A stretch of DNA of 64,000 nt from Todiramphus chloris collaris (GCA_025345505.1 JANVCC010000010.1:43117772-43181771), one strand, 5' to 3'; counted from the first letter of the stretch, positions 38,313-51,850 are shown. Translations and numbers: made by a program. The notes: generated by a model not told the origin, from the sequence alone.

Positions 38313-38350
38313 ACCAAAGGCTGCTAGTAGATCCAAGGCTGCTAGTTTCT
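38313..38350 (+). repeat. short tandem duplication (about 19 bp, two copies)
   Basis: ccaaaggctgctagtagat is followed immediately by ccaaggctgctagtttct, sharing the 12-base core aaggctgctagt. It looks like a small replication-slippage duplication. Confidence 0.65.
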
Positions 38351-41300
38351 CCAGTTCAAGCTAGTAGACTCTGCTGTGACTTCTTATATCAAGTTTCTAC
38401 AACGATATGCCTGTAGCATTTTGGTTTTTTTAATGCCAAAACCAGAAACAAGTTGTCGATTCTTACTTAGCAAACCAGAAACTTTTAAGAAGTCATGTAA
38501 TATTTTCTAATAACGTTTTAAACTATGTAGAGGTCTGAATTTTCTGCAGTTGGTCTTCATTTTGCGTAATTTGCACAAACAGCTTTGTGAAGTAATTTAT
38601 TGAAAAAGTTGTTTATACTAATTCTTTCTGAAAATATTGAGTGGAATATTAATTGGGTTGTTTGACACATGACTTTATTCACATGCATTGAGCAGTTGTG
38701 GTATAAGCAGGTTTCCTTTGTCTGCAACAGTTTGCCCATGGTTTGTGTGAATTGGTGTAGGTTTTGGAGACTGCAAGAATATTTGTCTATAGGGTTTAAA
38801 ATGAAATTAGTTTTCTACAGCTGTTGGCCTGCTGATGCCAAGAGTCCACAGATTAAACTGTTCCTTTCTATTGTAAATAAAGAACTGCAAGCATGCTTGT
38901 AACCTCTTACCCTACCTCCCCACCAAAAAAACCCCAATCTTGATAATGGCCGTATCTGAGAATGAAAGCAAAATACATTAAATGAAAAATACAAAAATAC
39001 GAACTTTTCCAAGTTAAAAATATATTTCAAGTTGTCATTGAATATACAGGTCACATTCCCATCAGATGTCTATATTAAATCATGCAGCAGCTATAGCTTT
39101 GTATTTAGGCTGGGGGGAAAAAAAAATCTGTCAAAACAATATCAACATTTATTATGCAAATGTTCAATAAGCAGGTGCTGAACTTCTGAGCCTTAAACCC
39201 ACATCTTACCCACGTGGTTCAAGCACAACCTTTCCAAACCTTACAAGCCTTTATGCTTCTCTTCTTAAACCTGTGTGTGTGCAAATTGGGACAGAATAAT
39301 GAAAATAGATGTGCGTACATACATTCACTCTCCCCTATGTGTACTTTTACAATGTCTTTTTCGCAATTAAAATCTATGTAGTATTTGGGGTAATTTTAAT
39401 TCTATTGCTGCATCCAGCTATACAAACCTGCCTTATTAGCAGCTAGATGGCTAAGAGAGGTGATGATAAAGTTATGTATTGCAAAAGGAGACTCAGAATG
39501 GTTTCTGATTTCTGCTTTTTTCTATCTTTATAAATTATCTTAGTGCTCTTCATTTAGCAAGTGAGAGAAGTAGCATTACTTAATACAGCTCACCTGTACT
39601 AATAAAGTTGGCAGCCAAAGAATTTGCATGCTATAATGAGATACTTGTGTACAGTAGGTTTTAAAAGAGTAGTCTTTAATGAATTGTAATGGGAAAAAGG
39701 CATGGTGGGAACAGATAATGAAGGGAGTGTGCAGTCTGTAAAGACTGCAGAATGTTTTCCCTGTACGTTTTTTTTTAATTTCAACTTGCTTTTTTGTAAT
39801 CTCATTCAGACATAGAAAAGGCTTCTCATTTCCTTGCAGCTTGTCATATGATTAACTACTAATCTGTATTGTATTATACTTTATTACAACAGATTAAGCT
39901 CTCGTATCAATCCACGAAAGTGGTTAAATGCCTATTGACAATGAATTACATTAAATAACAATAAATGGGTTAAACTTTGAATTTGCTTTAAGGGAAAAAA
40001 TCTTGCAAGATTCAGAGTTTATGTTAAAGTATTGTAAACATAGGGAGCAAGCAAGTTGCAGAGGTACCTCACAGGTTTAAGCTTTTTGCAGTAATGACCT
40101 GGAGTGTGTCCCAACTGCTATTTATTGTAAATCTGAACAATTATGATAATGAAATGAGGAAATGAAGAGTGATCTCACATTGTCTGAGAGGATCTCAGCA
40201 GAGCTTAGATGCAACTCAGAAGGATTTAAGTCTTCATGTACTTTGCAGAGAGGGGTGAGCACTGAATGGGCTTTAAGAGAGCTGGGTGTTCTCCAGGACA
40301 GGTTGAGCCAGGCTGCCTGAGAGATACTTGTTTATTCATGTTGTTACTTTCTTGTGGCTTGAGTTTTGAGTAAAACGGAGAGAGTAGTAGTGTCAATATT
40401 TCCAGACTGTGTGGTAATCTTTTTTTCCTTTGTTTTGTTCATTAAACAAAAAACCTCAAACAAAAGGGCAGGTGCCACTGGGAATTGTGACCTGGCTGTA
40501 TTCATCAAGTCACATTTTTTTCCTCTTCATTGGTCTGTAAATTCTTCAGATCAACCTCATTAGAAGCTCACAAGGTTAAAAGAAATGTCAGACGTTGTAG
40601 AGGAGATAGGGTTTAGAAACACTGGTAATGTCTGGAATAGGACCCATTTGTGGCAATGAATTTGACAGTAGAGGAAATGAAAATTTTGAAGCTTCGTGTT
40701 GATAATGCAGAATTCTCTGCAAGTTGACACAGTTTCTCTTGTTTAGGGTAATTAAATACACTATTTGCTGATATTTTAATTTCAAATAATATTGCATGTA
40801 ACAAGGATGTCTTTTCATCTGTATACAGTGTCTGAAACTTTGCGTGCAGATGTTAGACTCCTTGCTGTTACTAAATTAATAAGAATTTGTGAACATAAAA
40901 GCAATTAACATCTTTGTGTCCCTGATCTAAATTCTGCTATGCAGAGGAACTGCTTTTCATAAACAATATGAATCAAAACTTCTTCCTGTGTACAGAAGAG
41001 CTGTCAGCTAAATAAAAAGACTTAACGCCGAACACAATTGTGTAGAGGTTTTTGCTCTCTTTGAGGATAATGTAATGAAATATAGGCAGCTGCAAACATA
41101 TTTACGACTTTCTTTAAAGTAAATAAAATTCCTGCCTGCTTGCAAAAGAAGCTAAGGAAAAAAAAAGGGGAAGATACCCAACAGAACCCAAAAATTCCTT
41201 ATGCCTTACCTTGATAAAATCTATTTTTTGAGATACCTTGGGAAATCTGGATATGCTCAGAAATCTGGACATGCAAATGTTTCTCATCTTACAGCTTTAT

Positions 41301-43284
41301 CACGGACCTGGTCTCGCTGGTTGCATAAGAAACTTGACAGTTAATTTCCCTTCTTGGGTTTGCAGTCTGTCTTTCAGACTTCCTTGTGATCACACTCACC
41401 TAGTCTGAATTGAATTTACAATTGATACTATTTACTTCCTCCTTAGAGACCTCCTGTACAGTGAGGCTGATGTTGCTTAATCAAAATCAGGTGTCTTGAA
41501 TTTAAGCAAATACTGTAATTTTTAAAATGGATGCTGCACTGTCCAGAACAAAACCGTGAGTGAAACAGTAGACTCTGTTCAATCTTTCTTTGGGCCATAA
41601 GATGCAATATATGAGTTCATGAAAGGGAGGATGGGGTGTGAGCAGTCACAAGGTCAAGTTTGTTAAAAATAATTTATGGATGTTCTTTTGTGAGCCAGTT
41701 TCTTTAAGAAAGGAGTGTGTTGAGAAAGCTGTACCAACCACAAGCAAAATCACTTATTTGAAGAAGTAGAGAAGAGCATTTCCTTTCAGGTAAGGTGAAG
41801 GTAGAGCAGAGTTGTGTTTCATCTCCTGGGAAAGTCACTTGCCACTCAATAGGTTGTCCATTGCAGCTCTTAGTCCTGGAACCTTGGAAAAAATAAACTG
41901 TACATTTTCTCCACTAAGTGGATGAATGAGACTAATAGAGTGTTTGTACTGTGGAAAGGAAAGGTGATACTGAACCTCTGGAAATAACTCCTCCAGCATG
42001 ATATTCTGTGGTCCCAGGCAGTAATCTTGTCATGCCAGACTGAATGTATAATTGTACATAATAAAGCAGGACAGCTTAGGGCCAAGATAAAGACATAGCA
42101 CTCCCTAACAGTTGCTATCAGTATATAAATGATTTTGATAATCTAAGTAAAATACTTCAAAAATAGAAAGGAAATTTACAGTTTTGTGTTAATTGAACAG
42201 TTAATAAAATACCCCCAAAAAAGTTCAACCGTAGCTTAACCTGAGTTCTAGGAAGCAGGAAATGTTGCAGCTTCTGAAACCATGTAAAGTTGTATTTCCA
42301 ACAAAATATACAAAGTGGTCTTTTAAAGTGGTTTTGGTGGTTCTTTTTTCACTTGATGGATCCGATGTGTATATTTATTGCATGAAGAGATATAGGAGCA
42401 TATATCAAAATCAGACTCTGTTCTTAGCAGCTATTAGGGTGAAATGGGTAGAACTATTGGAGATCTTCAACGGGTTGCAAGTCATGTTTGCGGTGTGATG
42501 TTGAACTGTTGCATGTGGAGATTGAGTGCCAGCAGTGGACCTGTCTCATTTACTAGGGGTACTTGAAGAGTAAGGATAATTCATAATGTAAAGTGGAAAC
42601 CATTCAAGGTAATGTCACACATCATGATTGTCAGTATCTGTCATCTCTTGCCTTATTAATGTGCTTTTACTACACCTTCCACTCACAAAAAAAAATAACC
42701 TTGTTGTCCACCAGGGTGCCACTGGCTTACCATTTGTCATCCATGTGATTCGTACTGGTGGGTCTTGTACACTCCTGGCTTTTGCAGAAATGTTTGGTGG
42801 TTTTGTGGTGTGGACCATATTGTTTTATAGTGCCTGAGCAGCAGCCAACAGATTTGTTTCAACTTTAACCAGAGCCTGATTCAAACCAATTACTCTAGAG
42901 AATGAATCCTGGCACCTTACGTCAGTGCTGTTACTGTGATAGACATCAAGAACAGATCCAGGCAGCTCTGCAGCTTCAGAGTTTATGTTGTGGCTTTCCC
43001 GTGCAGCACTGCTATTGCTGTAGGTGCAGTCTTGTTTCTTGTGGCTGCTGAATGGAAGAAAGGTGATGATTAACTATGTACCTAACATTAGAGGAAACAT
43101 TTTCAAGAGAAGTACTCAAAATGGGATTCACCTCCAGCTTGTTTGCCTCTCATAATTTTGAGTGCTCTTCATTAACTGAATGTTATGTGCTATTTTTCCT
43201 GTGTAGACCTCAAGGGACAATGTAACTTAACTACAAGAAATGTGTTAATACAAATTAAATACTTTTTATTAATTCTCACATACA

Positions 43285-43301
43285 CCCCCCCTGCCCCCCC
43301 C
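43285..43301 (-). repeat. interrupted C tract (C7-TG-C8)
   Basis: C7, then tg, then C8, running into cgcgg. Strand given for the G-rich strand. Confidence 0.85.
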
Positions 43302-46300
43302 GCGGATGACATGCTGTCTGACAATTGCTCAGTGGTGTTGTTTACAAATTCTGATGGTTGACTTAATTTTTGTTTCTTTAGCAGTGGAAGTTCTTTTCAA
43401 GCCGTTTGCAAAAGTTGCGCCCCTGTGTTCTCTCCAGAGTAGCTTATACACTGGTGGCTTTAATTTCTAATCAACTGATAGCTTGTTCTTGCTTTTTGCT
43501 CCACCTCTGACACTTCAGCACTTGCAACTTTAAGAGTGTTTTGGCAGGACTTCAAACGCGTCTTAGTTCTGTGTCAATAGTCTCTTTGCTGTGTTGTTAG
43601 GTACAATAGTGCCAGCTTTCACAGTTATCACTGAGCATGTTCCTTCCTGTGTTCTGCTTGCTTGCTCTCCCATGCTCAGGTGATGTACAGTGTACTCAGA
43701 AAACAGGATCCAAATTCCAAAGTTTATCAAGAAATCCATATACCAGAAATAAAACATCCATAGTCTTATTATGTGGCTGTTTCATGATGTACTGCTGAAG
43801 ACATGTATTGTTCTATTTTGGTAGTTACTACATCCCAATTGCTTGGTGAGTTCACGAGAAACTAATGTTCTCATTTTATTTTCTGTCAAAAGTGGCATTC
43901 CGGGGAATGTGAGCTAAGGGAATTTGATGCTAACATAGTAAAAAAAAAAAAAAATCTGTAGACACTCTTTTGAATGTCCAGATTCTTACTGACTTTTCTA
44001 CTTGATTGGATTGATCCATAGAAATTATGATTCGAAGTATTAAAAACAACATATAACTGAAGCTATATGTAGCACTACCATTGATATTGTGTGCAACTAG
44101 ATTATGACGGCAACGAGAGAGTATTGTTTGGCCAAGTTTATTGAAGCTATGCTATCGCTTGAAGAAAGGAAAGTTGAAACTGATCAGTTCTCTCACTGCA
44201 ATCAGATGACAGAGTTTGAGTACAGAGGGGAGAAAGGAAAGAGCTTGCCAGATATAGAAGCACATAAAAATGTACACTGGTGGTGTACACATTTGCCACT
44301 GATCTGCCATTGCAATAGCTGGTACCAGCCCTGTCCTGCCTGTTTGAGGAAAGGCAAGGATCGGTGTCATTCCCAAGGTGTCTTGCATTTGGAAGCTGTT
44401 CTTCTCATTCAGGCTGGAGATATGGCTTTATGATAACCACCTTGAAGATTCATGGTGTTGAAGAAGGACACTGTTGTTTCTGTTCTTCATCGTGTTAAAC
44501 TGAGAGCTCAAACTGAGGTACCTGGAGAGACGCAGGAAGAAAGGGAAATACTTTATTTGGTCCTGAACATGCTGAGTAGTGGTCTCCTTGGTATATCTTG
44601 TCATCTGAGACTCAAAGTAAATTGTATTTTGATGATACCTCCTTGAAGTGAAACAAAATTTCTCAACAGCATCAACAAGTTTTACATCATGTTTATTTTC
44701 TCTTTAAACCCAACCAAAGGTTTTGAGCATCTGAAATGCTTAAGACAGTGCTTATATTGGAACTGCTCAGTAGCTTAAATTAGAAAGCCTTGTGGGATCA
44801 GGATTGAAAATAAGAGATTAATCTGTGTTTCCCCCAGGTGTAGGTGAAAAATACTGGGATGCAACATCTTTGGTGGAACACTGATCTCTTCTGGGTAAGG
44901 GGGGTATGAAGGAGGGATGGACACAGGGGAAGGGGCACGGACAGATATGAAATAATGACAGCTGCTGTAGTGCCTGCTTGTTCCCCTTCTGATTGAGAAA
45001 CACGTTTTTAATATCCATAACCATATCTGAGTTTGTGACTGCATTATAATCTTTTCTCTGAAGTATAAGGTCTTTATTGTTTTATATTAATGGCTTGTGT
45101 TGTCTTTGAAGTGTAGATTTTTTAAATTTTTTTTTTTTTACTTTTGATGATATGTGGTTGAGATTCTTGTACACTTACTGGCTAGAAGCTGTTTGTGCAG
45201 TTTAGAAAAGGTGTGAGAAGAGGGAAGACCTTTCTGCTTCCTCCACTTTGGCTTCTCTCTGGTTTCTGGAACAGTGCAGAGAAGGAAAGGAAATATTCTT
45301 GTTATTGCAGGTTTTAACACTGAACAGCTGCCTTTTAAATTATTATTATTTATTTATTCTTATGTGTGCATTCTGGCGTGACTCACAAGTGATATAGAGT
45401 TCATGGGATTCATCCTGTTCCCTCAGGGACTTTTGTCCACATCAGAGAAACATACATTGTGACAATGTTGGCAACCTGTCTTCCTCAGAGGCTCACTGCT
45501 GGAACCAATGGGTAATCGTAGATCAGGAGTGAGGCATGTTGGCAAAGCCTTCTCATGCAGCAAGCCTGCCTTTACTGTGTCTCGATCTCTCTCAGACCCT
45601 TAGTCACAACAGCAGTATAGGAACCAAATTTACACCCTGCTTGGCATGAGGAAAGAAAGAATTAAGTAATTATTGCATAGTTCTTGTAAACTCAGTTGCA
45701 AAACTTTGTTGATGACTTCTAGAGTTAAATCTGTGAGCACCTAACATGGAATGTGAGTTCCCTAATGAGGACACTGTAAGGATAGCTTATAAAGCACAGT
45801 CAAGCAAATACTGTGATTAAGTTTCTAAATGTCACCTAGGAATCCATTTCCCCCTTACCTCAGTAAGTCAACATGCTAATGAGATGGTGTTGTAGAGGAC
45901 AGTGTATATACTCGTTACAGTAGGTGACTTCTTCTCTGAAAGACAGGCTATCTTTGCAGTAGGTTTGTATTGTTGTATTTTGCAACCAGAGCTATGTTTC
46001 AGAAGAACTTACAGTGTCAGTCTGAAAAGTGTCAGGTGAGGAGTGAAGAAGTGCTATGATCAGTATTCTGATATTGTATCACTATTCCGATAGCTTACTT
46101 GTACTAAGCAGACTTCTATCCAAGTTCATGAAGTCTTTTGGATAAAAAGTCTTAAACTTGTGGAGGGTTTTTCTATGTCACTGCAAAATACTAAGCCTGT
46201 TTTTCCTTTTTGGAGAATCTTGCTAAAGGCTGTCTTCACTCTGGTTTGCAGCTTCATTCAACCACATTCTGGTTTTGCTCTTTTAAAGGTTTGGTTTCAC

Positions 46301-48703
46301 TGCAGTATAACTTTCAGCATCTGTAAGAACTCTCTGTAGATTGCTGAACAATAGGAGAGAATGAAACCATTGCCAGCTCTGTATGAAGTGAAGCCTGTAC
46401 TTTAAAATCTTCTGGGCCTTAATGCATCCATCTAACTTCGAGGTCCTGATTGATCAGTGCTGGGAATAGCATCAAATTCCAGCTGGTTGTCATGTGCCAG
46501 GTCACGATTAAACTGTCTCGTTTGGGAAGGGGGAAGGAAAAGGAGATGAATAAATCCATATTTTGCAATTCCTTAAAAAGGCAGGAATCCTGTAACTCTA
46601 CAGGTGTGGAATAATTTTGTCCACTTACTCCTTAGTGCTTCAGAGATTTTCTATGCTGAAGTCAGTGAGGAATGGCCTTACAGGATCAAGCTGTTAGAGA
46701 AGTTGGGGTATGGCATTACCTGTGATTTTTCTGTATGAAAAGCAAAGTATTCAAAGCTGGATTAGCAGAATTCTGAGCTCTTGTCCAAACTGTGCCCTTG
46801 CAAACTGTGCAGTAATACTGCAAATAAGTTTTTGTATGCAATTTAGAAAGTAGAAAGTTGCATTTTGTTTCTTGTAATTAGATGAGGAATCCCTTAGAGA
46901 AAAGACCTGTCCCAAATGAATCCCTCTCAAAAAGATAAATTGTGTGAAGATCTTGAGTATGTTATCTCAATGTTTGTTCAACAAATGCTTTTTTCCCAAA
47001 ATATTGAAGCTTTGAGTTATTAAATATGTTAAACGCAGGTGCTGTGTAGTGAAATATTAGCTCAGCATAAAATAATATATTGGTTTGAATTTCTACAAAT
47101 GCATAAAAGTTCAAAAAATTGAACTGGAGATCAGAATTTGAAGGCACTGCAATGTGTTGGTATGGATGTGCGGTGTGACTGAATTCACCAACCAAGTAAT
47201 GGCATGTTTATAGGTTTCTAAATTATACTTAATTATAAAGATGGTTGCTCTTTGTGTCAAGTAATAGAAAACAGGTAAAAATATCACAAAGAAAATTAAG
47301 AAAAATTGTTTTCCTTTATATTGATAGGCTTATTTATGAAGATTTTAAAATCTATCGTCTTGCCTTTCAGTCACATCCAAAACTCCTATTTTGAAAGGTG
47401 CTGATGAATGAGAATTGTTACGAGACATTTCTTAAATTCTTCACTTGAACCAACAGGAATATACATCTGCATTTAGATGTAGCAATTTCTAGAGCATTCA
47501 TTGTAGTTCAGTTTAAGTAATATATGAAATATGCCAGTTAATAAACAGTTAATGTACAGGTGTTATTTTAGAAGAGGCCCCATTGCATTGTGCTGTTTGG
47601 CAAGGTTATTCCCTTTCCAATTCATCTATCTGTAAACAACACTCAAATATGAAGGCACTGATTTATTTTAACACGCTGAACTGCTGTTCCTGACCTATAT
47701 TATTCTGAAACATCTGTTGCCCTACATTTTTAGGTTTTGAAGTAGTCTAAAGCCTACAATATTTGGTCAGGTCTTATACTGACTTTGTCTCAAATCTCTC
47801 TTTGATGTTCATTTTGCTTGAATGATGACTTAAGATTAGACTGGTAAACCCAAGTTTTTCATTCTCTGTCCCAAGGTTTCAGTACACTTCCTACCTCCCC
47901 TTGTGAATTCAGTTTTAGAATTATTGCATCGTTTTGGCCCATTCCTCATGGTCACTCAGCTCTAGCTCAATTCATTTGTATCCTTCTGCTGTCTGTGGAA
48001 CGGTGACTACCCATTTCCTCTTCACGAGTGGTATCATTGCATTTTCAGGAGTATTCTCATTTAGTCACTTGGATATTTTGAAAAACATATTGAGCACAAA
48101 TTCCTGAAGCCTCTAAAATGTGGAACTATTTTTTAAAAGCATCCTCTTAATTCTTTTTAACCTAACATAATGTTTCCCCATTTGTTTATAAATGTGTGGC
48201 TTACAGGGTCAGCAATGTCATGTATACCTCCGTAAATAAAATAATTATGTGATGGCTTGCTATTTAATCATTGGATTTCAGCTAAGTTCCTTAACCAACT
48301 AGGAAGATTTGAGTCCTGAGAAGTGTTTTCTTTCTCCATTTAACACATGGATGATGATCTTTATTCTGATCTGTTTATAACAACATAGAGCACTGTGACA
48401 GGACTCGTAATCCTTTTTGGATGTCACTTGGTTTCCCATCCACATCATTGGTTTTCGTTTGCTTGTTGTTTTCTTCTCTGTCCTGCGTGCTGCTCTTCAC
48501 TGATCCTGCTCTCCCCTTGGCTGTCTACTGCCTCAGCTCCCTTTTACTCCCCTGTGTATAAACCTGTTTTTTTGCCCTCCAGATCTCCCCAGTGCACACT
48601 CATTTCCTGTTGCTGTTTCCTGCCTGTGCTATGCATTATATTGAGCCTTGGCCCGTTGGGCTTACTGTAATTTGACTTGATGCCAGGGAAGCCATGAGAA
48701 GCA
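43302..48703. other. no gene seen
   Basis: AT-rich noncoding DNA. The 109-codon forward frame at 44104-44433 and the reverse frames opposite it have no recognisable domain. A 7-bp inverted repeat (tgtacac/gtgtaca, loop tggtg) lies at 44271-44289. A14 (about 43941-43954) and T13 (about 45128-45140) runs are present. Confidence 0.5.
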
Positions 48704-48752
48704 ATGGCCTCACTGGCTGCTGACAGCTCGTTCCTGAGCAAAGCAGCTGCAG
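48704..48752 (+). other. possible short first coding exon (ATG to splice donor)
   Basis: An ATG in a good start context (G at -3 and G at +4) opens 16 codons plus one base, beginning MASLAADSSFLSK, and reaches CTGCAG|GTAAAT, a strong 5' splice-site match. Small residues (Ala, Ser) rather than the Phe/Leu/Lys bias of chance frames here make it mildly coding-like. I do not recognise the peptide, and no partner exon could be paired with it within the window. There is no CpG-rich promoter upstream, so it would have to be an alternative internal start if real. Confidence 0.13.
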
Positions 48753-49244
48753 GTAAATTGGGTTCTCTGATGAGAGCAACCCTTTTATTTTTATCTCCCT
48801 CCCCCCCCACCTTTTTTCCATTGGGAAATTTGATCTTTTTTGAAAAGACAAACATTTCATCAAAGTTCATGGAAGATGCAGAGTTTTTACAGTGCCCTGA
48901 TTGTAACAGCTTAACAAAAACAGACAGTTGTTTACCTAACAGATTAAATTTGAAAAGGAAAAAGAAATCCACTAAAACCAGGGTATCCAATATGTATGTT
49001 AACATTGAAGTTAGTATTCTGGGCTACCTTTAAAGTTAGTGGAGGAAAATAGACACTGTGGATATTTAAAGCTGATGTTGAAAATATTGATATGAGTGCT
49101 TATTTCTGAAAGGTAGACACCTGCAGTTTGGAGTGTCTTATCTCAGTGGAGAATCCCTTCAGGGATGTGGAGCGTTTACTTGGGAGCAGCAATCAATAGT
49201 AATTTTGTTTTTGAGAAACAAGCCTTCTGATCTCTTCTTGCTGC
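48753..49244. other. no gene seen
   Basis: Noncoding sequence with a C-rich run (C8, 48801-48808, within a longer pyrimidine tract up to about 48818). A 109-codon forward frame crosses the area but is Lys/Phe-rich and motif-free. Confidence 0.45.
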
Positions 49245-49294
49245 TTTGTGTTGGTTGTTGGGGTTTTTTTTTTGTTTGGTTTTTTTTTGTTTTC
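49245..49294 (+). repeat. G/T-rich low-complexity tract
   Basis: About 50 bases of T and G, including gttggttgttgggg followed by T-runs split by gtttgg. Same type as at 36.4, 50.65 and 54.04 kb. Confidence 0.85.
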
Positions 49295-49429
49295 TAAATG
49301 TATGATAAAATACATCAGAGTGGCTGAACAGGTACAACTGATTCTCTTCTAGAAATGTTCTTATCTGTCTATTTAGTATCCTCTGTATGATGGGAAGTGT
49401 GAAATTCTGTGAGGGAATGTTTGTGCTTT

Positions 49430-49970
49430 CTCATTGCTCCGCTAATTAGGCCCTTATATATGATGTAAACATTTTTGGCTGCAAGTGATGTGGACTTGGC
49501 CTCTGTTTATTTGTGTTTATTCAGAAAATTGTATCTGCTAATTAGTGATCATGTCACACTGACAACAGAGCTATTTAATTTTGTTCTCCCCCTTTGGAAG
49601 AAGGAAGGAGTGAGAGGGAGGAGGAGAGTTTAGAGATTTTAGCGTATCTTATTGTCTACACAGATGAGAAGCTTTGCTGCCCTGTAGCTTGCGTATTGTC
49701 TCATAGAGTTTTGGTAGCTTGACCCACTCTTCAGTCTGTTGACCCTCGTCTTTCTGCTCAAGCTTGTGCCTGTCTGATGCTAATTAGAGAGCTGTTTTCA
49801 ACCGTGTCCTCCTGAAAGCAGAATCTTGTCCAAAGACTGCATTGGTGGTCCCAGAGTGATGCAATGCGTTTTCCTAGTTGCCCTAACTGGCTGCGCTCTG
49901 AGCATTTCCCATACGAGACGCATTATGTAGTTATTAGGCAATGAGGTTAATACACCGAGTGCTTAAATGC
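49430..49970. promoter_or_regulatory. candidate conserved noncoding element
   Basis: The block is complex sequence with homeodomain-like cores (gctaattagg at about 49441-49450, gctaattagtgatc at about 49538-49551, gctaattagagagc at about 49780-49793) and forkhead-like texts (tgtttatttgtgtttatt, about 49504-49521). It has more CpGs than its surroundings in its second half (for example accgtgtcc, atacgagacgc, gctgtcgtcttggcg). The threefold recurrence of gctaatta within 350 bases is directly visible. Enhancer function is inferred only from appearance. Confidence 0.25.
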
Positions 49971-50646
49971 TGTCGTCTTGGCGTGCTCTCCTCCAACTAG
50001 CTACATAACATGGCCATAAAGGAGTATGCTGGTGTCCTGCCTGTCGGTGGTCAAATTCTGTTTTAATTCTTTTAAATGTAGCTGTTGATTGGAAACACTG
50101 AGCACGCCTAAATAAAAGACTATTACATTGGAGATTCAAATAGCGGAAGACTTTCTGTTTGCTGGGCTGCCTTTGCATTCCTCCTAAAAGTAGTAGAGAG
50201 GAATTAAGAGGCATTTGGTATCAGGGTTTCACAGAATAACTTGAATATTTTGCAGCAGCTGGATGAATAGAGCCAAAAGCAATGTATAAATTATCTTTAG
50301 ATGATCTGTTTCTATTCTTTCTTTGTCATGGAGGACTCGGATAAAACTGAGTCTCATCAATAGAATTTTCGGTATGTGAGTAATTGCTACAATGTTATGT
50401 TGCGCCAATCCCCTAGACTGTCCTGCAAATATATTGTCAAATACTTTGGTAGAAAACGGACTTGCCCAAGTCTGTCTCACTAAGATAAGTATAGACTTTA
50501 CAAGTACATCCTGAGATGTTAGGATTGCTTGGAAAGCATATGTACTAAAACTTCTGTTGATAGTTTTTTGGCTTTTTCATTGTGTCTTGATTTTATAGTA
50601 ATTTGTGGAAGGCTGATGATGGCATTGTTCAGAAACTGCAGATGCT
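49971..50646. other. no gene seen
   Basis: Noncoding AT-rich sequence with two short reverse frames lacking motifs. Confidence 0.45.
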
Positions 50647-50699
50647 TTGTTGTTGGGTTTTGTTTGTTGTTGTTGGTGGTGGTGTCTCTTGTTTGTTTT
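50647..50699 (+). repeat. G/T-rich low-complexity tract
   Basis: T and G only over most of its length, including a (TTG)n-like part and ggtggtggtg. Belongs with the other G/T tracts of the window. Confidence 0.8.
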
Positions 50700-51790
50700 A
50701 TCATTCATAGCCAGTATTAGAAATGATGAGAGAAAGTTTGCTGTTTAGTCCATTATAAATTGAGAACCATTTTTAAAATCCAAGCCACTTTTCAGTTAGG
50801 AAAGGCATGAAAAACACTTTATCTTGAAGATTGCATTATGCATTCATCAAATGAATAATTACAGAATACTTACACTTACTGCATATTTACAGGTGTGTAA
50901 AATTTTCTTGGTCAAGGAAAATAGCCTGCAAAAACTTGAAAAATTACTGCAAGCTTTACTTCCAGAAATTTTTGTTAGTGAGGCCTCAGTGCCTTTTTGA
51001 GTGAAGTAAGGAGAACTATACACAGCCCCTTTTTAATTGGGAGCTGTGGGCCTTATTATTTGGAACTGATTAGACAATGCTAAAAGATCCAGTCAGCGAA
51101 GATGGAAAGTTTAACTTTCTTGACAAATATTTCTAAAAATTGCAAATAGCAACCTCAAATGCATTAGGTTAAGGGTGATTATTATTGTGTTAGAAGTTGT
51201 TTTGGTACATTTGAATATTTAGAGAAGTTTTATAATTAAATTGCCAGCAGGATGGAAAGAAAACATCTCCTGGTCTTGGGTCCTCTTGTTTGTTCATCAG
51301 ATTGAAAAATTACTACACAGAAGAAGAATTATAGGAGTAAAAGCTTTTCAGCTTGTGTATCTGTGGTTTGTAATGTAGGAACCTGGATTTCACGTGTGCA
51401 CATTTTGTTTCCAGTATCTTTGCTGTGAGTGATTACTGCTGAGCTTTCTGTGATCCTATCACAGCCCCAAATTGCTCTTAAACAGGAAACTTTGTCGGAT
51501 TGTTTTTTCAAAAAGAGTGCTTTGGCTGATGTATTTGGCATGTACCTTGTCTGTGACTATAGATATAAGACATCTTATTATTAAGTGAACAAGAAGAGAA
51601 ACTGTAATATAGAAAAATGTCATGACACATAAGGTCTCTTCAGGTGTTTTTAATCACAGCACTGCTGTCCTCTTCTGAAAACAACGTGGAGCTTTTCACC
51701 TCTTTATCACTTTTGGGTTTACAGAAAAATTCCTAAATGTTATTTGCTTCCAAACAGCTTCATTTTTACTCTATCAAAGAAAAAAACCCC
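50700..51790. other. no gene seen
   Basis: AT-rich noncoding sequence; nothing recognised. Confidence 0.45.
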
Positions 51791-51850
51791 GAGCTAGACT
51801 CCTCTCTTCTTAGAACCTTAGAGCTAGACTCCTCTCTGCTTAGCATCTGT
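51791..51850 (+). repeat. 30-bp tandem duplication
   Basis: Two adjacent 30-base units (51791-51820 and 51821-51850) share gagctagactcctctct exactly at their starts and stay similar for the next few bases (tcttag/gcttag). They diverge in the last eight or so. Two copies only, consistent with a small slippage duplication. Confidence 0.85.

Larger units (their letters stand above)
36462..43284. other. no gene seen
   Basis: A long AT-rich stretch with only small motif-free frames. Structures noted: a 9-bp hairpin at 36648-36669 and a short direct duplication at 38313-38350, listed separately. T and A runs are frequent. Confidence 0.5.

Noticed and set aside
44104-44433. 109-codon forward frame with Cys and His residues suggesting a zinc-binding protein
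   Set aside because: Cys/His spacing fits no zinc-finger pattern, and reverse frames of similar length lie opposite; probably chance.
48544-49033. Overlapping frames on both strands (153 codons reverse, 109 forward)
   Set aside because: No domain; the reverse frame crosses a C-rich run and the forward frame is Lys/Phe-rich. Only the first 16 codons of the forward frame, with a donor, were kept as a weak candidate.
49245-49294. Possible interstitial telomeric repeat because of ggggttt text
   Set aside because: No TTAGGG units; it is an irregular T/G tract.
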